This document shows, piece after piece, positions 18,779 to 27,898 of a stretch of 33,770 bases of DNA. Each line of letters starts with the position of its first letter. Within the stretch, counting starts at the first letter, position 1. The stretch lies in contig CACBRT010000011.1 of the NCBI GenBank assembly GCA_902541695.1, positions 1 through 33,770 of the forward strand, read 5' to 3'. Below the pieces are notes generated by a model. That model did no database searches. It was not told where the DNA came from and saw only the letters and a list, made by a program, of their open reading frames with translations. The DNA comes from an uncultured Alphaproteobacteria bacterium (GTDB taxonomy: Bacteria; Pseudomonadota; Alphaproteobacteria; Rhodobacterales; Rhodobacteraceae). Both the position numbers and the translations under genes were made by a program.

Positions 18779-20182
18779 TCAACATTCTATAACATTAACT
18801 GCCAAACCTCCCTTTGATGTTTCTTTATATTTCTCCATCATATCTTTTCCTGTTTCAAACATTGTTTTAATACAAGCATCTAAACTTACAAGATGAATGC
18901 CATCTCCTCTTAAAGATAGTGAAGCTGCTGAAACTGCTTTAATTGCGCCTAACCCATTTCTTTCAATGCAAGGAGCTTGTACCAATCCCTTTATAGGGTC
19001 ACAGGTCATTCCTAGATGGTGCTCTAAGGCAATTTCCGCTGCATTTTCTATTTGTAAACTATTTCCTCCTAAAATTGCACATAAAGCACCAGCTGCCATT
19101 GCTGAAGCAGAACCTACCTCTCCTTGACATCCAACCTCTGCTCCTGAAATAGATGCGTTTGATTTCAAAATCCCACCTATAGCAGCTGCGGTAAGAAGAT
19201 AATCTTCAATTTTTTTTGGGTCAGCATTTGGTATGTGATTTAAATAGTACATAAAAGTAGCAGGGATTACACCTGCAGCTCCATTAGTGGGTGCAGTAAC
19301 AATTTTTCCACCTGCAGCGTTTTCTTCATTTACTGCCATAGCATATAAAGAAATCCAATCATTTATTATATGAGGTGCAATAGTATTAGATCCAATTTCG
19401 GAATTAAGAGAATCAAATATTGATTTAGCCCTTCTTCTTACTTTTAATCCACCTGGAAGTATTCCATCCCTTTCTAAGCCTAATTTAATACTATTAGACA
19501 TTGTATTCCATAACTCAGAAATGCCCTTTTTAAGTTTTTCTTCAGAAATAAAAACTAATTCATTTTGTTTTTTCATTTCAGATATTGAAATTTTATTTTT
19601 TTTAGAAAGTTCAAGCATTTCGTCTGCCGTTGAAAAAGGGTACGGAACTTTAGTGTCAATTGCCTCTTCACTTGGATTTTCAAGTTCTTTGATCGTTTTT
19701 ATAAAACCTCCGCCAACTGAAAAATACGTTTGCGTAGCACACAAGTTTTCATCCCTATCATATACAGAAAAAATCATACCATTTGCGTGTTGTTTTAGTG
19801 CTGGGCCATAATTGAAGATAATATCTCTGTTAGGATAAAACTTTATTTCTGGAAAACCTTGAACAGTGATATGGTCATACTTGGTGATTTTTTTATCAAT
19901 TTCTGAACCTATTTTTTCACTATATAATGAAGGTATAATTCCTGCCATACCATGTAATATAGCCTTATCTGTATGGTGACCTTTTCCTGTAAATGATAGT
20001 GAACCATAAAGTGTGCATGTTATCCTGAAAAAAGATTTTGATCCAGGTATTATATTTGTTCTATTTTTTATAAAATTTAAAAATAAAGAAGCTGCTACCA
20101 TTGGTCCATTTGTATGGGAACTAGAAGGTCCAACCCCAACTTTAAATATATCAAAAACACTTAAAAACAAATATATCACCAT
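18779..20182 (-). CDS. sdaA: L-serine ammonia-lyase, iron-sulfur dependent
   Basis: Deaminates L-serine to pyruvate using a [4Fe-4S] cluster. The 467-residue single-chain form has [14 protein letters not shown] near the N-terminus (most homologues have M where this has N) and the cluster cysteines Cys352 (VGCQGEVG), Cys394 (MTCDPIKG) and Cys405 (QAPCIERNG); their spacing of 42 and 11 equals that known in Legionella serine dehydratase. Start ATG 20182 is given; TTG at 20170 would yield the common [10 protein letters not shown] beginning and cannot be excluded. It is a lone minus-strand gene placed next to serine-synthesis genes but in the opposite metabolic direction. Confidence 0.95.
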   Translation of the reverse strand: MVIYLFLSVFDIFKVGVGPSSSHTNGPMVAASLFLNFIKNRTNIIPGSKSFFRITCTLYGSLSFTGKGHHTDKAILHGMAGIIPSLYSEKIGSEIDKKITKYDHITVQGFPEIKFYPNRDIIFNYGPALKQHANGMIFSVYDRDENLCATQTYFSVGGGFIKTIKELENPSEEAIDTKVPYPFSTADEMLELSKKNKISISEMKKQNELVFISEEKLKKGISELWNTMSNSIKLGLERDGILPGGLKVRRRAKSIFDSLNSEIGSNTIAPHIINDWISLYAMAVNEENAAGGKIVTAPTNGAAGVIPATFMYYLNHIPNADPKKIEDYLLTAAAIGGILKSNASISGAEVGCQGEVGSASAMAAGALCAILGGNSLQIENAAEIALEHHLGMTCDPIKGLVQAPCIERNGLGAIKAVSAASLSLRGDGIHLVSLDACIKTMFETGKDMMEKYKETSKGGLAVNVIEC

Positions 20183-20225
20183 TTATAGACTTTATTATTA
20201 TGTTTACTAAATTATTTTTTCTAGT

Positions 20226-20254
20226 TTGACTATAGTAAGTATTAAATTTTAAAT
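20226..20254 (+). promoter_or_regulatory. Candidate promoter for rpiA
   Basis: TTGACT at 20226-20231, 17 bases, then TTAAAT at 20249-20254, in the 102-base gap between divergent sdaA and rpiA. The -35 is good; the -10 matches four of six positions. In such AT-rich DNA this could arise by chance. Confidence 0.3.
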
Positions 20255-20272
20255 TATAAATCAAAGATCTTT

Positions 20273-20280
20273 GAGGAGGA
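20273..20280 (+). promoter_or_regulatory. Strong Shine-Dalgarno site before rpiA
   Basis: GAGGAGGA ends four bases before TTG 20285 and ten before GTG 20291. Spacing favours the TTG. Confidence 0.7.
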
Positions 20281-20284
20281 TTAA

Positions 20285-21007
20285 TTGTTTGTGAATAATT
20301 CAGATAAAGATATTGGAAAAGAAATTGCTGCTTTAGAAGCTCTTAATTATGTTCATTCTAAAATGGTAATTGGTTTAGGAACAGGTTCAACAGCAAAGAT
20401 TTTTGTGGATTTATTATCCCAAAAATATTTCAAAGAAAATCTAAATATTAAAGTTTTAGCGACTTCATCTTCTACTGAACTACAATCAAAAAAATTAGGT
20501 TTGCCAATTACTTCAATTGATTGTGTAGATTATATCGATCTTACTATTGATGGTGCTGATGAAGTAGATTCAGATCTTAATCTCTTAAAAGGTGGTGGTG
20601 GGGCGTTACTTCAAGAGAAAATAGTGGCTTCTTACAGTAAAAGAATGATTGTTATTGTGGATAATAGTAAAGTTGTCAGTAAATTAGGAAAGTTTCCACT
20701 TCCAATAGAAATAGTTAAGTTTGGTAGTAAAGGTACTCAAAAGCATATAGAAAATACACTTTTAAAATTGGGATATTCAGATTTTTCAATTAAATTAAGA
20801 AAAGAAAATGATGATTACTTTGTTACTGACGAAAAGCATTTTATTCTTGATTTAAGTCTAAAAAAAATTACAGATCCATATACCTTGGATATGCAAATAA
20901 AAAAAGTTGTTGGTGTAGTGGAAACTGGCTTATTCATCAATATGGCAAATTCAGTTATTATTGGAAACGATGATGGAAGTTTTAAGTTAATCGAACGAGA
21001 AGGATGA
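20285..21007 (+). CDS. rpiA: Ribose-5-phosphate isomerase A
   Basis: Interconverts ribose-5-phosphate and ribulose-5-phosphate in the pentose phosphate pathway, feeding nucleotide synthesis. The 240-residue protein has VIGLGTGSTAKIFVDLL near 33-49, the active-site stretch DLTIDGADEVDSD near 86-98, and LLKGGGGALLQEKIVA just after it; these are the signatures of RpiA rather than RpiB. The start is TTG by Shine-Dalgarno spacing; GTG two codons later is possible. It ends three bases before the gor TTG, so the two are likely co-transcribed, linking NADPH-related sugar metabolism with an NADPH-using reductase. Confidence 0.94.
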   Translation: MFVNNSDKDIGKEIAALEALNYVHSKMVIGLGTGSTAKIFVDLLSQKYFKENLNIKVLATSSSTELQSKKLGLPITSIDCVDYIDLTIDGADEVDSDLNLLKGGGGALLQEKIVASYSKRMIVIVDNSKVVSKLGKFPLPIEIVKFGSKGTQKHIENTLLKLGYSDFSIKLRKENDDYFVTDEKHFILDLSLKKITDPYTLDMQIKKVVGVVETGLFINMANSVIIGNDDGSFKLIEREG

Positions 21008-21010
21008 ATT

Positions 21011-22351
21011 TTGGGAAAATACGATTTTGATCTATTTATTATAGGAGCTGGATCAGGAGGAGTAAGAGCTGCTAGACTGGCCTCTAAATTAGGTAAACGA
21101 GTTGGAATTGCCGAAGAATATAGGTTTGGAGGAACTTGTGTTATTCGAGGATGTGTTCCAAAAAAATTAATGGTTTTTGCTAGTTCATATTCAAAAATTT
21201 TTCAAGAATCAGCAGGATTTGGGTGGGATTATAAAGAGCATTTGTTTTCTTGGAATAAATTTTCCAAAAGTATGAACTCTGAAATTGACCGTTTAGAAGG
21301 AATATATAATGAATTGCTTATATCATCCAATGTAAAAATTTTTCAACAAAAGGCAAAGATTACTAGTTCAAATTCTGTAATTTTAAACGATAAAACAGTA
21401 GTTACTTCAAAATATATTTTAATTGCAACTGGTGGGGAGCCCTTAAAGCCGGATATTGAGGGAGGTGATTTAACCATTACTTCAGATGATATTTTTAACC
21501 TCCAGCATTTACCACAAAAAATGGTTATAATTGGTGGAGGTTATATAGCTTGTGAATTCGCATCTATTTTTAACGGATTTGGAACTGAGGTTACTATAAT
21601 TTATCGTGGTGATAGAATTTTACGTGGATTTGATAATGATATAAGAGAAACTATTGAGAAATCTTTTTTAAAAAAAGGTATTAAAATCATTAACAATTGT
21701 TTTCCATCTTCAATTAAATCAAATAAAAGTAAACTAGAACTCCAGATAAGTAAAAAGAGTCAAATGCAAGCACAAATTATTTTATCAGCAATTGGTAGAA
21801 AACCTAATATTCAAAATCTTGGACTAGACAAATTAAAACTGAATTTAACAAAAGAAGGAGCTATTAAGGTTAATAAGTTTCAACAAACATCACAAAAATC
21901 TATATACGCAATTGGTGATGTTACTAACAGACTGAATTTGACACCTGTTGCAATAAGAGATGCAGCGGCGTTAATAGATACCCTTTTTGGAGAAAAAAAA
22001 CGGTCACCAGATCATAAACTGGTACCTACAGCTGTTTTTACAAAGCCAGAAGTTGGAACTGTTGGTTTAACAGAAAAGGAGGCAAGAGAAAATTTTACTG
22101 TAAAAATCTTTAAGACTTCTTTTTCTAGTTTAGGAAGTAGAATTAAAAATAATCAGGAAAAAATAATGATGAAATTGGTAGTTTGTAATAGAACTGATAA
22201 AATTTTGGGGTGTCATATTGTTGGAGATGGTGCCAGCGAATTAATTCAAATCTTTGGTATATCAATGAAAATGGGAGTTAAGAAAAAAGATATTGATTCA
22301 ACATGTGCTGTACATCCCACAATTGCAGAAGAGATTGTTACTTTAAGTTAA
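21011..22351 (+). CDS. gor: Glutathione-disulfide reductase
   Basis: FAD flavoenzyme reducing oxidised glutathione with NADPH in the cytosol. The 446 residues begin with the FAD loop IIGAGSGGVRAAR; the redox disulfide is Cys43-Cys48 in GGTCVIRGCVPKK; the second nucleotide loop IIGGGYIACEFASIF is followed by YRGDRILRGFD, whose arginines indicate NADPH rather than NADH; the C-terminal HPTIAEE supplies His435 and Glu440 to the partner subunit's active site. IYAIGDVT is the second FAD motif. These traits distinguish it from lipoamide dehydrogenase. The start is TTG with AGAAGGA upstream. Confidence 0.94.
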   Translation: MGKYDFDLFIIGAGSGGVRAARLASKLGKRVGIAEEYRFGGTCVIRGCVPKKLMVFASSYSKIFQESAGFGWDYKEHLFSWNKFSKSMNSEIDRLEGIYNELLISSNVKIFQQKAKITSSNSVILNDKTVVTSKYILIATGGEPLKPDIEGGDLTITSDDIFNLQHLPQKMVIIGGGYIACEFASIFNGFGTEVTIIYRGDRILRGFDNDIRETIEKSFLKKGIKIINNCFPSSIKSNKSKLELQISKKSQMQAQIILSAIGRKPNIQNLGLDKLKLNLTKEGAIKVNKFQQTSQKSIYAIGDVTNRLNLTPVAIRDAAALIDTLFGEKKRSPDHKLVPTAVFTKPEVGTVGLTEKEARENFTVKIFKTSFSSLGSRIKNNQEKIMMKLVVCNRTDKILGCHIVGDGASELIQIFGISMKMGVKKKDIDSTCAVHPTIAEEIVTLS

Positions 22352-22414
22352 AATGTTCTCTTGAAATTTTGCTAATAAGCCACAATTAAATAGAAACAAT
22401 TTAAGGAACTTACT

Positions 22415-23575
22415 ATGCCCTATAAAGATGACTCTGATGGCCCTTGGGGATCAGGAAAAAAACAGGATAAAAACAACAATGGAAACAAAAGTCCTTGGGG
22501 CGGAAATTCCGGAAACAAAGGAAGTGGACCTGGACAAGGGGAAACTGGAATACCTGAAATCGACCAAATTGTTAAAAAGGGTCAGGAAAGACTCAAAGTT
22601 CTTATGGGGGGTAGAGGTGGTTCTTCAGGTGGTAATGGTTCAGGTAGAGGAGGCGCGCCTAAGTTTGGTAAAAGTACTTTATCACTTATACTAGTTGGTA
22701 TTGTTGTAGTTTGGGCATTTTTATCTTTTTACACTGTTAAACCTGAAGAAAAATCAATTGAGCTCTTTTTTGGAGAGTATTACGATACTGGTGAGTCTGG
22801 CCTTAATTTTGCACCATGGCCACTCATTACGCACGAAGTTCTTACGGTCACTAGAGAAAATACTGAAGATATTGGTGTTGGTGGTAGAGGTGGAAGACAA
22901 GATGAAGGTTTGATGCTTACAGGTGACGAAAATATTGTTGATATAGACTTCCAAGTTGTTTGGAATATCTCTGATCCTGCAAAATTTTTATTTAACTTAG
23001 CTGACCCAACTGAAACAATTAGAGCTGTATCAGAATCTGCGATGAGAGAGGTTATTGGTAGATCTGAACTTAGTCCTATCCTAAACAGGGATAGAGCTCT
23101 AGTAAGTGCCGATGTTAGAGAATTGATACAAAATATTTTAGATACTTATAGTAGCGGAGTAAATATAGTTCGTTTAAATTTTGACAAGGCTGATCCTCCT
23201 GGTGAAGTTATAGATGCCTTCAGAGATGTACAAGCAGCTGAACAAGAAAGAGATACTTTAGAGAAAAAAGCGGATGCTTATGAGTATCAAGCACTTGCTC
23301 AGGCAAGAGGTGAAGCAGAACAATTAAAACAAGAAGCCGAAGGTTATAAAGCTAGGGTAATAAATGAAGCTACAGGTGAAGCAAGCAGATTCATAGCTAT
23401 ATATAACGAGTATGTAAGTGCTAAGGATGTTACGAGAAAAAGATTATATATTGATTCTATGGAAAAAGTACTGGGAGATGTAGATAAGGTAATACTTGAC
23501 CAAAATGCTGATGCAGGACAAGGAGTAGTCCCATACTTACCTTTAAATCAATTAAGGACTGGGAGTAATAACTAA
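22415..23575 (+). CDS. hflK: HflK, SPFH-domain membrane protease regulator
   Basis: Forms with HflC the inner-membrane HflKC cage that encloses and modulates the FtsH protease. The 386 residues show a disordered Gly/Asn-rich N-terminus (1-87, with PWG motifs), a membrane segment at about 90-107, then an SPFH/band-7 domain (YTVKPEEKSIELFFG onward, DFQVVWNISDPAKFLFN) and a helical Ala/Glu/Gln-rich tail typical of the cage wall, with AAEQERDTLEKKADAYEYQA. The AAGGA Shine-Dalgarno site lies nine bases before ATG. hflC follows one base after the stop. Confidence 0.95.
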   Translation: MPYKDDSDGPWGSGKKQDKNNNGNKSPWGGNSGNKGSGPGQGETGIPEIDQIVKKGQERLKVLMGGRGGSSGGNGSGRGGAPKFGKSTLSLILVGIVVVWAFLSFYTVKPEEKSIELFFGEYYDTGESGLNFAPWPLITHEVLTVTRENTEDIGVGGRGGRQDEGLMLTGDENIVDIDFQVVWNISDPAKFLFNLADPTETIRAVSESAMREVIGRSELSPILNRDRALVSADVRELIQNILDTYSSGVNIVRLNFDKADPPGEVIDAFRDVQAAEQERDTLEKKADAYEYQALAQARGEAEQLKQEAEGYKARVINEATGEASRFIAIYNEYVSAKDVTRKRLYIDSMEKVLGDVDKVILDQNADAGQGVVPYLPLNQLRTGSNN

Positions 23576-23576
23576 A

Positions 23577-24446
23577 ATGAATAGATCTTTTATATTTTTA
23601 ATACTTTTCGTTGTTATTTTTATTGGTTTTACTTCTTCCATTTTTGTAGTTGATGAAAGAGAAAAAGCTTTAGTATTGCAATTTGGTCAAGTTAAAAGCG
23701 TCAAAATTGAACCTGGTATTAAATTGAAAATCCCGTTTATACAAAATGTAGTTAGGTATGATGACAGAATTTTATCATTAGATACTATGCCATTAGAAGT
23801 TACACCTCTTGATGGAAGGAGATTAGTTGTAGATGCTTTTGCCAGGTATAGGATAGTAGATGTAGTTGTGTTTAGAAAAGCCGTTGGAACTGGTGGTACT
23901 GCTTCTGCAGAAGTCAGATTAGAAAGAATTTTGAACGCTGCTCTCCGAGAAGTTTTGGGATCTGTAACATCAAACGCTGTAACTTCTGCAGATAGGGTAG
24001 AATTGATGACAAGAATAAGAGATGCAGCAATCACAGAAGCTGGTGGCTTAGGTGTTGAGATTGTGGATGTTAGAATTAAAAGAGCAGATTTACCAACTCA
24101 AAATCTAGCAGCTACCTTCCAGAGAATGCAAGCAGAACGCGAAAGAATGGCTGCAGACGAAAGAGCTAGGGGAAGAGAAGCTGCACAAAGAGTAAGAGCA
24201 CTTGCCGACAGAAAGGCAATGGAGATAGTTTCAGAAGCAAGAAGAGATGCTGAAATTATTAGAGGTGAAGCTGATGCAGAAACTACTCGACTGCTAGCTG
24301 ATGCATTCGGTAGGGATCCTGAATTTTATGCATTTGTTAGATCTTTGAAAGCTTACGAAGGATCAATGACTGGTAAGAATACCACTATTGTTCTTAATCC
24401 AGACTCTGAATTCTTTGATTATATTAAAGAGAGTGGTTCAAAATAA
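23577..24446 (+). CDS. hflC: HflC, partner of HflK
   Basis: Second SPFH subunit of the FtsH-modulating HflKC complex, 289 residues. One N-terminal membrane segment (about 3-24) is followed by FVVDEREKALVLQFGQVK, the band-7 core with LEVTPLDGRRLVVDAFARYR, VRIKRADLP, and an RM/AERxR-rich helix (FQRMQAERERMAADERARG) leading into EARRDAEIIRGEADAE. It is one base from hflK and shares its stop with the next start as TAATG. FtsH itself is not in the window. Confidence 0.95.
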   Translation: MNRSFIFLILFVVIFIGFTSSIFVVDEREKALVLQFGQVKSVKIEPGIKLKIPFIQNVVRYDDRILSLDTMPLEVTPLDGRRLVVDAFARYRIVDVVVFRKAVGTGGTASAEVRLERILNAALREVLGSVTSNAVTSADRVELMTRIRDAAITEAGGLGVEIVDVRIKRADLPTQNLAATFQRMQAERERMAADERARGREAAQRVRALADRKAMEIVSEARRDAEIIRGEADAETTRLLADAFGRDPEFYAFVRSLKAYEGSMTGKNTTIVLNPDSEFFDYIKESGSK

Positions 24447-24631
24447 TGGAGAAAATCCTGTTTGCCTTAGGATCAATAGCTGTTTTTGAAGGTTTTTTTT
24501 TAGCTGTAGCACCTGGTAGAATTCCTAAAATCTTGGAAATGCTATCTAAATTTTCTAATCCGGAGTTATCCAGGATTGGTCTTGTGGTAATGGCAACTGG
24601 TGTTGTAATTTTGATGGTTTCTGGTGTGTAG
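24446..24631 (+). CDS. DUF2065 small membrane protein
   Basis: Sixty-one residues with two hydrophobic helices (about 4-22 and 43-60) flanking a short loop. LGSIAVFEGFFLAVAPGRIP and SRIGLVVMATGV match the DUF2065 pattern I recall from proteins next to hflC. ATG 24446 overlaps the hflC stop (TAATG), so it is coupled to HflC synthesis. The persistent neighbourhood with hflKC and a DegP-type protease suggests an accessory role at the same membrane complex, but its function is not known. Confidence 0.85.
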   Translation: MEKILFALGSIAVFEGFFLAVAPGRIPKILEMLSKFSNPELSRIGLVVMATGVVILMVSGV

Positions 24632-24652
24632 ATTTTTTAATGGAGCGTTTAT

Positions 24653-26128
24653 ATGAAAAGAGTGGTTCCTTTTAAGGTTCTTAATTTAAATTTAAAAAAG
24701 TTTAATCTTTATATTTTTTTTAATAACTTTTTTTTGATATTTTTTTTATTTCTAATTGCTTGCTTTCAAATAAAAGCAAGTACATTACCTAATAGTTTCG
24801 CAGGCTTGGTTGAAAAACTAAGTCCTGCAGTAGTAAATATTACTACAACAGCTGTAGTACCTGATAGAGAACAATTTAACCCAATGGTTCCAAGAGGATC
24901 ACCATTTGAAGACTTTTTTAGAGACTTTATGGAGAAGCAACCTGGTGATCAGCAGCCAAAGCGACAAAGAAGAGGTACTGCTTTAGGGTCTGGTTTTATA
25001 ATATCTTCTGATGGTTTATTGGTAACTAATAATCACGTTATAGAAAATGCTGATGAAATTAAAATTGAAATGTTAAATGGTGATACATTAGAAGCAAAAG
25101 TTTTAGGTACAGATCCGAAAACTGATATAGCGTTATTAAAAGTCGAAAGTAAATCTGAGTTACCCTTTGTTGAATTTGGTAATAGTGATAAAGCGAGGGT
25201 TGGTGACTGGGTATTAGCTATAGGTAACCCTTTAGGACAAGGATTCTCAGTATCTGCCGGAATTATTTCAGCAAGGGGTAGAGATTTGCAGGGACCATAT
25301 GATGATTTTATTCAAACAGATGCTGCAATTAATAGGGGAAATTCAGGTGGACCTTTATTTAATACTGATGGAAAAGTTATAGGTGTAAATACAGCAATAT
25401 TATCACCAAACGGCGGATCTATAGGCATTGGATTTTCCATGTCATCTGTAGTTGTTAAAAAAGTTGTAAACCAATTACGTGATTTTGGTGAAACACGTAG
25501 AGGTTGGTTGGGCGTTAGAATTCAGAATTTAAATTCTGAAGTAGCTGAAGCTTTAGGATTAGAGAGTACAGATGGTGCTCTTGTTACAGACGTACCAGAT
25601 GGTCCTGCAAAAGAAGCAGGTATCAAGTCAGGAGACGTAATAATAGAATTTGATGGAGTAACTATTGATGACAGTAGTTCATTAGTTAAAGTTGTTGGAG
25701 ATAGTGATGTAGGTAAAGATGTTAGTGTTTTAATATGGAGAGATGGTAATAAAAAGAAAGTTACCGTAACATTAGGAAGGCTAGAAACGGTACAAATCTC
25801 AGATGAGAAAAATCAAAGGCGAACCAATAAAATCAACCAATATGCTGGTATGAGTTTTACTGATTTAAACGATGAAATTAGAAAACGTTTTGATTTATCT
25901 GATGATACTATTGGAGTAGTAGTCATAGGAATAAATGATGACTCACCTGCTGCTGAAAGAGGAATATTAGCGGGAGATATTATTCAAAAAGTTGATCAAG
26001 TAGATATTCAGAATTCAACTCAAATATTAAAATTGATTGAAGAAGCTAAAAATAAAAATAAAAGTTCAATCCTTTTTCTTATTAAGAGGGGATCAAATGT
26101 GAGATTTATTGCTATACCAGTTGAATAA
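24653..26128 (+). CDS. degP: DegP/HtrA-family periplasmic serine protease
   Basis: Trypsin-like protease and chaperone for misfolded envelope proteins. The 491 residues comprise a Phe-rich signal peptide (about 1-43, ending near IKAS), a protease domain with the triad His128 (NNHVIENADE), Asp158 (DPKTDIALLKV) and Ser231 (RGNSGGPLFN), and two PDZ domains (about 280-370, with RRGWLGVRIQ, and 400-485). A GGAG site lies eight bases before ATG. It could equally be named degQ or mucD; this family is not split reliably by sequence. The signal-peptide region contains three runs of eight T. Confidence 0.93.
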   Translation: MKRVVPFKVLNLNLKKFNLYIFFNNFFLIFFLFLIACFQIKASTLPNSFAGLVEKLSPAVVNITTTAVVPDREQFNPMVPRGSPFEDFFRDFMEKQPGDQQPKRQRRGTALGSGFIISSDGLLVTNNHVIENADEIKIEMLNGDTLEAKVLGTDPKTDIALLKVESKSELPFVEFGNSDKARVGDWVLAIGNPLGQGFSVSAGIISARGRDLQGPYDDFIQTDAAINRGNSGGPLFNTDGKVIGVNTAILSPNGGSIGIGFSMSSVVVKKVVNQLRDFGETRRGWLGVRIQNLNSEVAEALGLESTDGALVTDVPDGPAKEAGIKSGDVIIEFDGVTIDDSSSLVKVVGDSDVGKDVSVLIWRDGNKKKVTVTLGRLETVQISDEKNQRRTNKINQYAGMSFTDLNDEIRKRFDLSDDTIGVVVIGINDDSPAAERGILAGDIIQKVDQVDIQNSTQILKLIEEAKNKNKSSILFLIKRGSNVRFIAIPVE

Positions 26129-26142
26129 ATTTATAAATCTAG

Positions 26143-26538
<396 letters not shown>

Positions 26539-26552
26539 ATTAATTTAATAAG

Positions 26553-27818
26553 TCAAATTAGTGAGTATGTTTTTTTTGCTATGTCCTTTCTGTGGAATTC
26601 ATTCTTCCAATCTATTTTTTCTACCACTTTATAAGTTTTCTTTCTAGCATCATTTAAATTTGAAGACCTTGAAGTTATGCTTAAAACTCTTCCTCCATTA
26701 GTGACAATATTTTCATCTATATATTTTGTTCCAGAGTGAAATATTTCTACATCTTTAGAATTCTTAAATTTCTCTATACCCTTTATTTTAAAACCAGTTT
26801 CATATTTGTTTGGGTACCCACCTGAAGCCATCACAACAGTAACACCAAAATCGTCAGCGTAATTAATTTTTATTTTACTGAATTCATTTGTAGAACAATA
26901 TAATAAAGCATCTAATAGTTGTGCACCAAGTCTAATTGCAATTACTTGACATTCTGGGTCTCCTAATCTTACGTTGTATTCTACAAGTTTAGGTCCCTTA
27001 TCAGTGATCATCAAACCAGCATAAAGAATTCCGGAAAAAGGTGTTCCCCTTTCATCCATTTCTGTCAAAGTTGGAGTGATAATTTTATCTAAAATTTCTT
27101 TCTCTACTTCTGGTGATATATTTAAAGCAGGAGAAAAAGCACCCATACCACCAGTGTTTGCACCTAGATCTTTATCATAGATCTTTTTATAATCTTGAGC
27201 ACTTCCTAATAATTTAAAATTTTTCCCATTACAAACCACAAATAGACTAGCCTCATGTCCAACCAGAAACTCTTCGATTAATAAGGCAATTTTTTTGTTT
27301 TGGTTAAGGTATATATTTTTAATTATTTCAATAGCCTCGGATTTTTTGTTTAAGATGAATACTCCTTTACCAGCTGCAAGACCATCCAGTTTTATAACAA
27401 ATGGTGGTATGAATTTTTCAATAAAATTAAGGGCATCTTCTTTTGAAGTTGCTAAAATATAATTAGCAGTAGGTATGTTTTTAATATCACATATTGATTT
27501 TGTGAAACTTTTTGATGACTCTAAAAAAGCTGCCTCTTTAGTTGGTCCGAAGCTAAGTATATTATTTTTAGTTAGACTATTAATTAATCCGTTAGCCAAT
27601 GGAGCCTCAGGACCTACAACAACAAAATCTATTTTGTTTAACTTGCAGTATGAAATTATAAGATCATTATCAAGAATATTTAAATCCTTACAAATAGCTA
27701 GCTGTTTGATACCAGCATTACCTGGGATACAATGAATTTCTTGGCATTTGGGATTCTGAGAAAAAGCCCAAACTAATGAATGTTCTCGTCCGCCACTTCC
27801 TATGACAAGTATTTTCAA
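26553..27818 (-). CDS. purD: Phosphoribosylamine-glycine ligase (GAR synthetase)
   Basis: ATP-grasp enzyme joining phosphoribosylamine and glycine, step two of purine synthesis. The 421 residues begin MKILVIGSGGREHSLVWA and carry FVVVGPEAPLANGL, the ATP-grasp segment FVIKLDGLAAGKGVFI, EEFLVGHEASLFVV, TGGMGAFSP, and LVEYNVRLGDPECQVI, all standard. The start is TTG at 27818-27816; no ATG upstream is in frame and the family begins exactly here. It is divergent from xseA, 80 bases away, which also starts with TTG. Confidence 0.95.
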   Translation of the reverse strand: MKILVIGSGGREHSLVWAFSQNPKCQEIHCIPGNAGIKQLAICKDLNILDNDLIISYCKLNKIDFVVVGPEAPLANGLINSLTKNNILSFGPTKEAAFLESSKSFTKSICDIKNIPTANYILATSKEDALNFIEKFIPPFVIKLDGLAAGKGVFILNKKSEAIEIIKNIYLNQNKKIALLIEEFLVGHEASLFVVCNGKNFKLLGSAQDYKKIYDKDLGANTGGMGAFSPALNISPEVEKEILDKIITPTLTEMDERGTPFSGILYAGLMITDKGPKLVEYNVRLGDPECQVIAIRLGAQLLDALLYCSTNEFSKIKINYADDFGVTVVMASGGYPNKYETGFKIKGIEKFKNSKDVEIFHSGTKYIDENIVTNGGRVLSITSRSSNLNDARKKTYKVVEKIDWKNEFHRKDIAKKTYSLI

Positions 27819-27898
27819 TTTTAGCCTATTAAATTTTTGTTATTAGAATCGGATTTATTAGTTAACATATATTAATCATTATTATGGGAAATTAAAAA

